A stretch of 30,253 bases of DNA. Origin: an uncultured Spirochaetia bacterium. Lineage in GTDB: Bacteria; Spirochaetota; CALGPD01. The position numbers were made by a program, and so were the translations under genes. This document shows positions 25,092 through 30,253 of the stretch, piece after piece. Every line of letters begins with the position of its first letter. Positions within the stretch are counted from its first letter, which is position 1. The stretch lies in NCBI GenBank assembly GCA_937960625.1, contig CALGPD010000205.1:1-30253 (forward strand). The letters run 5' to 3'. The notes under the pieces are model-generated. The model was not told where the DNA came from and did no database searches. It saw nothing but the letters and a program-made list of their open reading frames with translations.

Positions 25092-26120
25092 TTAATCATA
25101 ATCACTATCGTCCCAATTCATTCTTTTATATTTATAATAATTCCTTATTAAACTCCTTAACAGAAATATTGAAATAAGGAGTATGGCTCCTAAAACGTAA
25201 AAATGTCCACGGTATGGCTGTACATATTCTATTGTCCATTTTTGCCTGATTATTTTGGGGTTTGATTTTAAATAGTATAATTTATACTTTCTTCCTCTTT
25301 TGTAATAACAATTATCCATTGGAAAATCACTTTGTGCTGTAACCCATCCCGGCCCAGCTTTAAATCTTAGAAAAGCATACCGGTTAAATACGCTGTATCT
25401 GCCAACGGGAATACTTCCCACAACTATTGCCTGTGTAAAAACGGCTCTTTTTTTAAAATTTTCAAGATGTTTGATATAATTCGACGGTTCATTAATCATA
25501 CGCCAAAACCCAAAAGCAGCTAAAAAACCTATAATTGGAAGAAGCGTCCAACCGATAAATGCGCAAGTATATTTTAAACGGTTTTTATTACGGAAAGTTG
25601 AAAAATCAAGCTGTTCGCGATTTGATAAATGCCTTTTCACAAAAAACACGACGAGAATATTATAAATACAAAAGAAAATAAGCGCAAGGCCAAGACATTT
25701 ACATAAAATAAAGACTTTAAACTTATAAGGGCTAAAGTGTTTATTTGCCGTTACCTTATTTATATTATTATAAATATACGTTACTTTTGTAACAGTTTTA
25801 CGTATTTTTTTTTCTCTGTTTTTAATATCTTTAATACCATACTCTGAAACGGATGTAACGTATTTTTGGTTTTCATTATTATAATATCGCAAAACAGGAT
25901 AATATATGGTTGCTTCGGTTTTACTATCTGTTTTTTTCTTATATCCCAAAAATCTTGCTTTTGTTTCCACTCCGTTTGTAACGTATAGCCAACGGTTTTT
26001 ATCAGTATAATACGATACAGAATAAGAAGGGGCAAAATATAAAAACAAGCCTATTAATACTAATATTCCGTATATGTAAGCAAGATAAAATTGTTTAAAA
26101 AATTGAAAACGGTCTTTCAT
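25092..26120 (-). CDS. DUF3592-like membrane protein with two similar halves
   Basis: A 342-residue membrane protein with four hydrophobic helices at about 11-30, 137-160, 185-207 and 305-323. Each helix pair encloses an extracytoplasmic-type beta-rich stretch: the first with YYPVLRYYNNENQKYVTS and VTYIYNNINK, the second with YAFLRFKAGPGWVTAQSD, YYKRGRKYKLYYLKSNPK. This is the DUF3592 pattern (strand, G-x-x-Y/V-x-V-x-Y-x-x-x-NP-K) duplicated. The function of DUF3592 is not established. Start: ATG with GGGGAAATA upstream. It diverges from creB across 227 bases, so it might be coregulated with it, but no cre-tag-like repeat is visible in that gap. Confidence 0.7.
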   Translation of the reverse strand: MKDRFQFFKQFYLAYIYGILVLIGLFLYFAPSYSVSYYTDKNRWLYVTNGVETKARFLGYKKKTDSKTEATIYYPVLRYYNNENQKYVTSVSEYGIKDIKNREKKIRKTVTKVTYIYNNINKVTANKHFSPYKFKVFILCKCLGLALIFFCIYNILVVFFVKRHLSNREQLDFSTFRNKNRLKYTCAFIGWTLLPIIGFLAAFGFWRMINEPSNYIKHLENFKKRAVFTQAIVVGSIPVGRYSVFNRYAFLRFKAGPGWVTAQSDFPMDNCYYKRGRKYKLYYLKSNPKIIRQKWTIEYVQPYRGHFYVLGAILLISIFLLRSLIRNYYKYKRMNWDDSDYD

Positions 26121-26347
26121 TATTTCCCCATATTTTCATAAATATTACTTAAATTCCTAAAAAAGTCGTGCATAAAAACATGGAAAATGCGTTTTTAATA
26201 ATTCTGTAATAAAGGCATGAAAATATGTAATAATTTAAAAACAGAATTAGATAATAAACTAGATTTAAATTTCGAGTCATTATATATTTTACTGTATATT
26301 AAAAATTAGCAGGTTTAGAAAATCTAAGTTTTTAATTAGGTATCAAA

Positions 26348-27031
26348 ATGAAAAAAAAGATTCTCGTTATCGAAGACGAAAAAGGCATTGCAGACAACGT
26401 AATATATACCCTTGAAACCGAAGGCTTTATACCTACATGGGTTATTACCGGTGGACAGGCACTTGAAAGTATTCAGAATGAAAACTATTCGTTAGCTTTA
26501 TTGGATATTGGATTACCTGATATCAACGGTTTTGAATTGCTAAAACAAATTAAAATTTTAAAAAACATCCCGGTAATATTTCTAACAGCTAGAGATGAAG
26601 ATATTGATAAAGTTGTGGGCCTTGAGATAGGCGCTGATGATTATATAACCAAACCTTTCAGCCCGCGTGTATTAACAGCGCGGATAAAAGCAGTATTACG
26701 CCGGGTTAATCCTGAGGATTTCGCTAACGAAGAGAACGCAAAAATTTTTCTCGTTGATATTAACAAAAAGCAAATTTCATATTTCGGAGTTCCATTGGAA
26801 CTATCTCAATATGAATATAAAATTTTAAAACTGCTTTTAAGCAAACCCGGATGGGTATATTCGAGAGATAAAATAATGGAAATAATATGGAATAATCCCG
26901 AAGAAATTTTAGACAGGACTGTTGATGCTTATATAAAGTCTATCCGCGCCAAACTAAAAAAAATACAACCTGAAATTGATCCCATAAAAACGAAAAGGGG
27001 TTTTGGATATTCAATAAAGGAAAATATATGA
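26348..27031 (+). CDS. creB: OmpR-family response regulator, CreB-like
   Basis: A 227-residue DNA-binding regulator. Receiver (1-120): Glu9, Asp10, Glu11, phospho-acceptor Asp53 in LLDIGLPDINGFEL, Thr80, Lys102. Winged-helix domain (about 133-226). It resembles E. coli CreB along its length: IEDEKGIADNVIYTLETEGF, GLEIGADDYITKPFSPR, the YEYKILKLLLSKPGWVYSR segment, LDRTVDAYIKSIRAKL, and a C-terminus IDPIKTKRGFGYS. These segments set CreB apart from PhoB or OmpR. CreB in E. coli binds the cre-tag TTCAC-N6-TTCAC; a match lies just after creC here. The gene overlaps creC by four bases (ATGA). Ribosome site: TTAGG before the ATG. The call rests on my recall of CreB, not an alignment. Confidence 0.85.
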   Translation: MKKKILVIEDEKGIADNVIYTLETEGFIPTWVITGGQALESIQNENYSLALLDIGLPDINGFELLKQIKILKNIPVIFLTARDEDIDKVVGLEIGADDYITKPFSPRVLTARIKAVLRRVNPEDFANEENAKIFLVDINKKQISYFGVPLELSQYEYKILKLLLSKPGWVYSRDKIMEIIWNNPEEILDRTVDAYIKSIRAKLKKIQPEIDPIKTKRGFGYSIKENI

Positions 27032-28470
27032 AATTAAATGTCCGTATTATTCTTGCAATTTCAGGCGCAATTCTTATAATATTTTATTTTTTCACCGACA
27101 CAATTCTGAATAAAATTAGCCCGTCCTATCAAAGCGCGGTTGAAGAAAGCGTTAATGATACTGTTCATTTGCTTGCTTCATTTCTGGAAACGCAAATCGA
27201 AAAAGAAAAGATAAATACCCGGGCGTTAGAAAAAATTTTTAATAAAGCAATGAAAAGAAAGTTTCGTGCTAAAATTCATGATCTTATAAAGGAAAAAATC
27301 AGCTTATCCGTTTACGTTGTAAATAAAAAAGGAATAGTAATATACGATTCAAACAAAAGTTTATTTTTAGGAAAAGATTTTTCCCGTTATAATGATATAT
27401 ATTTATGCTTACAAGGAAAATACGGCGCAAGGTCTTCTTATATATTACCCGGAGATGAGAAAACAAAATCACTTATTATTGCGGCGCCAATTTACAGAAA
27501 CAAAAAAATAATCGGAGCAGTAAGCGTTGCAAAAAGAAAAACTAATATCAGGATTTTCATACGATTCACCAAAATTAAACTCATTCTTGCAAGCATATTA
27601 TCGTTATCTCTTTTGATACTCGTTATTATTTTTCTTTTATTCATTATTACGCGGCCGATTTCTAAACTTAAAAACTATGTTAAAGAGATTAAAAAAACCG
27701 GATCAGCAAAATTCCCAAAACTAGGAAATACTGAAATAAAAGATCTTGCTTTGACATTTGAAGATTTAAGAATTGAATTGGAAGGCAAAAAATATATCGA
27801 GCATTATATACAAAATTTAACTCATGAGCTAAAGAGCCCTTTATCTTCTATTATAGGCGCTACTGAAATTTTATGTGATGATATGGACAACAAAACCCGG
27901 GCTAAATTCAACAATAATATAAAATCCGAAGCGAGAAGGATTGAAAAAATTATAAACAAAATGCTTAATTTATCTAAAATTGAATCCGCAAGGGAACTAA
28001 CAAAAATTGAAAAAATATATGTAGATAATTTAATAAATGAAATAATCAGCGGTTTTTTACCTCAAATTGAAAAAAGAAACTTAAAAGTTGAATACGATAT
28101 TAATAATAATTACTACATTACCGGAGAAAAATTTTTAATACGGCAAGCTATAGCAAACCTTATCCAAAATGCCATAAACTTTTCTCCGGATAATTCCGTT
28201 ATAAAAATTTTTGCCTTTAAGTCAACAGATTACATAAATATTCAAATAATCGATAATGGAAAGGGAATCCCGGAATATGCGATTAATAGAATTTTCGATA
28301 AATTCTATTCTATCCCATTAAATAAAAAAGAAAAAAAAGGTACGGGTTTAGGGTTACCATTTGTAAAGCAAGTGGCGATACTTCACCAAGGCAGCATTAA
28401 TATAAAAAACAACGAGGGAACCGGAGTAACTGCTGAATTAATACTACCTGTAAATCAGGGGCAACCCTAA
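27028..28470 (+). CDS. creC: Sensor histidine kinase, CreC-like
   Basis: A 480-residue inner-membrane kinase with a first helix at about 7-24, a periplasmic sensor (25-182), a second helix at 183-207, HAMP-like linker, HisKA with His266 in LTHELKSPL, and HATPase with ANLIQNAINFSP, DNGKG (409-413) and GTGLGLP (438-444). It carries stretches I recall from E. coli CreC: DFSRYNDIYLCLQGKYGARSS (about 117-137), APIYRNKKIIGAVSV, the ELEGKKYIEHYI segment before the His, and IPEYAINRIFDKFYSIP. E. coli CreC responds to carbon and redox state; the signal here is unknown. No creD follows. Start: ATG overlapping the creB stop as ATGA. Confidence 0.87.
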   Translation: MKLNVRIILAISGAILIIFYFFTDTILNKISPSYQSAVEESVNDTVHLLASFLETQIEKEKINTRALEKIFNKAMKRKFRAKIHDLIKEKISLSVYVVNKKGIVIYDSNKSLFLGKDFSRYNDIYLCLQGKYGARSSYILPGDEKTKSLIIAAPIYRNKKIIGAVSVAKRKTNIRIFIRFTKIKLILASILSLSLLILVIIFLLFIITRPISKLKNYVKEIKKTGSAKFPKLGNTEIKDLALTFEDLRIELEGKKYIEHYIQNLTHELKSPLSSIIGATEILCDDMDNKTRAKFNNNIKSEARRIEKIINKMLNLSKIESARELTKIEKIYVDNLINEIISGFLPQIEKRNLKVEYDINNNYYITGEKFLIRQAIANLIQNAINFSPDNSVIKIFAFKSTDYINIQIIDNGKGIPEYAINRIFDKFYSIPLNKKEKKGTGLGLPFVKQVAILHQGSINIKNNEGTGVTAELILPVNQGQP

Positions 28471-28476
28471 TTTTTT
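28457..28476 (+). terminator. Short hairpin terminator overlapping the creC stop
   Basis: AGGG (28457-28460) and CCCT (28465-28468) enclose a GCAA tetraloop of the GNRA type; flanking A and T bases can extend the stem past one mismatch. Six T follow directly (28471-28476), overlapping the creC stop. It is a weak terminator at best, but it would separate creBC transcription from the cre-tag promoter that follows. Confidence 0.4.
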
Positions 28477-28482
28477 CCGCAT

Positions 28483-28525
28483 TTCACACAACCTTCACAT
28501 TACTTTCATTTAAATCACTTAGAAT
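28483..28525 (+). promoter_or_regulatory. cre-tag-like direct repeats and promoter upstream of the radical SAM gene
   Basis: TTCAC (28483-28487), six bases, TTCAC (28494-28498), six bases, TTCAT (28505-28509). The first two copies match exactly the E. coli CreB cre-tag TTCAC-N6-TTCAC; the third keeps the same 11-bp phase. Ten bases later comes TAGAAT (28520-28525), five of six -10 bases, with no good -35 box, as in promoters where an OmpR/PhoB-class activator sits over the -35 region. The site lies 13 bases after creC and 70 bases before the radical SAM start. Seen: the repeats and spacing. Inferred: CreB binding. Confidence 0.65.
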
Positions 28526-28553
28526 CTATCTAATTATATTTTAGGATTAATAA

Positions 28554-29984
28554 ATGAAAGTAAAATTTATACTACCGGCTTTAAAAGAAGCCAAAAGCCC
28601 TTTTTGGAGGCCAATAAAATATTCTCTTTTCCCTCCCCTGGGATTAGCTACTCTAGCAACGTGGCTTAATGATGAATGTCAGGCAACTATTGTGGATGAA
28701 CACGTTCAGGAGTTAACTTTTGAGGATAAACCTGATTTAGTAGTTATTCAGGTTTACATAACCAACGCAAAACGCGCATACTGCATAGCTGATATATACA
28801 GGGCAAAAGGGAGTTATGTTATTCTCGGTGGTTTACACGTTACCACTTTACCTGAAGAGGCGGAAAAGCATGCCGATACGATATTTTTAGGGCCTGGAGA
28901 AGACACTTTTCCAAAATTTTTAAAAGACTTTAAAAATAAAAGCACATTGAAAAGGTATTACTCAACACAAAGAACACTTGGTAATTTAAAACTTCCCAGA
29001 AGGGATTTAATAAACCGGGATTTATACTTTGTACCTAACTCATTGGTTATTAGCAGGGGTTGTCCGCATAATTGCAGTTTCTGCTATAATAAATCATTCT
29101 ACAAAGGCGGAAAATCTTTTTATACCCGCAGGATTGACAAAGCATTAGAAGAAATAGAATCTTTACCCGGAAAACATTTATACTTTCTTGATGATCATTT
29201 ATTCGGTGACTCTAAATATATCAAAGAGTTATTTTTTAGTATGAGAGGCATGGATAGGGTTTTTCAAGGGGCTGCCACAGTTGAGTCAATATTGAAAGAT
29301 GATACGATTAATCACGCTGTTCATGCAGGATTAAGAAGCCTTTTTGTGGGTTTTGAAACGTTATCTCCGGAAAATTTAAAAAGCGCAAATAAAAACCACA
29401 ATCTAGGTAACGATTACAAAAAAGCCATAGAAAAACTGCATAGTTTAGGTGTAATGATTAACGGAAGTTTTGTTTTCGGCCTTGACAATGATGATAAAGA
29501 CGTTTTTAAGCGGACAGTTGATTGGGCCATAAATAACGGAATTACCACAGCCACTTTTCATATATTAACACCGTATCCCGGGACTACACTTTTTGACCAA
29601 TTACAAAGGCAAAACAGAATTTTAACAACGGATTGGGATTTATATGATACAAGGCACACTGTTTATCAACCGGTAAAATTATCAATACAAGAACTTGAAC
29701 AAGGGTATAATTATGCATATAAAGAGTTTTATAAATGGAAATCTATTTTTAAAAACGCCAGAGCTCATAAAAGTTTAAAATCAACACTTAAAAAATTCGC
29801 ATATACAGCAGCATGGAAAAAATTCGAACCGGTTTGGAATTTTCTTATAAAGACCAAATCGCTTAAGTATATAAGGCCTTTGCTTGAAAAAGTTTTACAT
29901 ACAAATAAAAAAACTAATAAAAAATCAATTGAAGGTAATTTAAAACCTTTAGCGGAGGATAACTATTATGAAAAGGTTGTTTGA
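28554..29984 (+). CDS. B12-binding-type radical SAM protein
   Basis: A 476-residue protein. Residues about 1-130 have the fold signature of a cobalamin-binding N-domain: PPLGLATLATWL, VDEH (48-51, a partial DxHxxG motif lacking the Gly), LGGLHVTTLPEEAEKHADTI and GPGEDTFPKFL. The radical SAM core (about 160-390) has SRGCPHNCSFC with Cys170, Cys174 and Cys177 for the [4Fe-4S] cluster, then YFLDDHLFGD, VGFETLSPENLKSANK, GSFVFGLDNDD and the LTPYPGTTLFDQL motif. Relatives methylate or rearrange lipids, antibiotics or sugars; the substrate cannot be told. The last 80 residues are basic. Start: ATG with TAGGA seven bases upstream. It overlaps the next gene, a glycan-initiating transferase, by 17 bases, so the two are translated as a unit. 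Confidence 0.85.
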   Translation: MKVKFILPALKEAKSPFWRPIKYSLFPPLGLATLATWLNDECQATIVDEHVQELTFEDKPDLVVIQVYITNAKRAYCIADIYRAKGSYVILGGLHVTTLPEEAEKHADTIFLGPGEDTFPKFLKDFKNKSTLKRYYSTQRTLGNLKLPRRDLINRDLYFVPNSLVISRGCPHNCSFCYNKSFYKGGKSFYTRRIDKALEEIESLPGKHLYFLDDHLFGDSKYIKELFFSMRGMDRVFQGAATVESILKDDTINHAVHAGLRSLFVGFETLSPENLKSANKNHNLGNDYKKAIEKLHSLGVMINGSFVFGLDNDDKDVFKRTVDWAINNGITTATFHILTPYPGTTLFDQLQRQNRILTTDWDLYDTRHTVYQPVKLSIQELEQGYNYAYKEFYKWKSIFKNARAHKSLKSTLKKFAYTAAWKKFEPVWNFLIKTKSLKYIRPLLEKVLHTNKKTNKKSIEGNLKPLAEDNYYEKVV

Positions 29985-30253
29985 CATACTAATTTCTTTA
30001 ATAGGAATCATTATATTTTCCCCGGTAATGATTCTTATTTGTATATGTATTTTTCTGGAAGATAGAAAAAATGTTTTTTTCAAACAAAAACGTTTAGGAA
30101 AAAATAAGAAATTTTTTAAAATATTAAAATTCCGTTCTATGCTTGACAATAAAGTAACTAAAACGGGTAAAATCCTAAGAAAAACCGGACTGGATGAAAT
30201 AGCTCAATTTTTTAACGTTTTAAAAGGTGATATGAGCATGGTAGGCCCTAGGC
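29968..30253 (+). CDS. Bacterial sugar transferase (undecaprenyl-phosphate phosphoglycosyl transferase), cut by window edge
   Basis: The first 95 codons are seen; the frame is open at the right edge. It begins MKRLFDILISLIGIIIFSP, the reentrant membrane helix of short WbaP/PglC-type transferases, without the extra N-terminal helices of WcaJ. Then FFKQKRLGK (37-45), KFRSM (54-58) and LRKTGLDEIAQ with the catalytic Asp76-Glu77 pair, followed by NVLKGDMSMVGPR. These enzymes transfer a sugar phosphate to undecaprenyl phosphate to start an O-antigen, capsule or glycoprotein glycan. The loop between FRSM and VTK is only about four residues; most relatives have 15-25. GGAGG lies nine bases before the ATG inside the preceding gene. 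It probably opens a polysaccharide gene cluster to the right. Confidence 0.9.
   Translation, partial: MKRLFDILISLIGIIIFSPVMILICICIFLEDRKNVFFKQKRLGKNKKFFKILKFRSMLDNKVTKTGKILRKTGLDEIAQFFNVLKGDMSMVGPR

Overview
The window is AT-rich DNA from a diderm (Gram-negative) bacterium. Evidence for LPS-type envelope biology is a Kdo pathway pair (kdsA, kdsD), murC, and a secreted protein ending in a beta-rich segment with terminal Phe. Signal transduction is heavily represented: two receiver-domain output proteins, a receiver-PilZ protein, a CheX-like phosphatase, a complete two-component system and a decayed histidine kinase. I cannot fix the phylum. An uncultivated or spirochaete-like lineage fits the LRR/WGR, SPFH and CheX content, but this is inference only.

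Layout. 1-9000, minus strand: a truncated YwqK/MORN-like secreted protein, a soluble SPFH protein, ywbE-deaD (both TTG starts), a strong hairpin terminator, a large LRR-SUKH-like-WGR protein, then a three-gene signalling cluster (receiver-PP2C phosphatase, small helical protein, receiver-HATPase kinase). 9000-14000: murC (minus), a receiver-PilZ protein (plus) tail-to-tail with kdsA-kdsD (minus, behind a near-consensus promoter), and a CheX-like gene (plus). 14000-18400, minus: a putative operon of secreted HExxGH protein, nadC and nadA, then an AEC-family transporter. 18500-23200, plus: a small YbjQ-like gene, then MFS transporter, GshB-like ATP-grasp ligase and an N-formylglutamate-amidohydrolase/QEGLA metallopeptidase fusion. 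23200-25000, minus: a three-PAS histidine kinase pseudogene with at least six disabling lesions. 25100-26100, minus: a DUF3592-like membrane protein. 26300-30253, plus: CreB-like regulator, CreC-like sensor, then a radical SAM gene and a sugar-phosphate transferase cut by the window edge.

Most notable: the CreBC-like pair is followed at once by a promoter region holding TTCAC-N6-TTCAC-N6-TTCAT. This matches the cre-tag recognised by E. coli CreB and is set 10 bp before a TAGAAT -10 box. The downstream genes are radical SAM and glycan-initiating transferase genes rather than creD, which suggests a CreBC circuit rewired to surface polysaccharide synthesis.

Second, an amide ligase, an amidohydrolase/metallopeptidase fusion and an exporter form a tight operon that may make, trim or move an uncharacterised peptide-like amide. 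Third, the receiver-PP2C and receiver-kinase pair looks like a partner-switching module whose STAS-domain target is not in the window.
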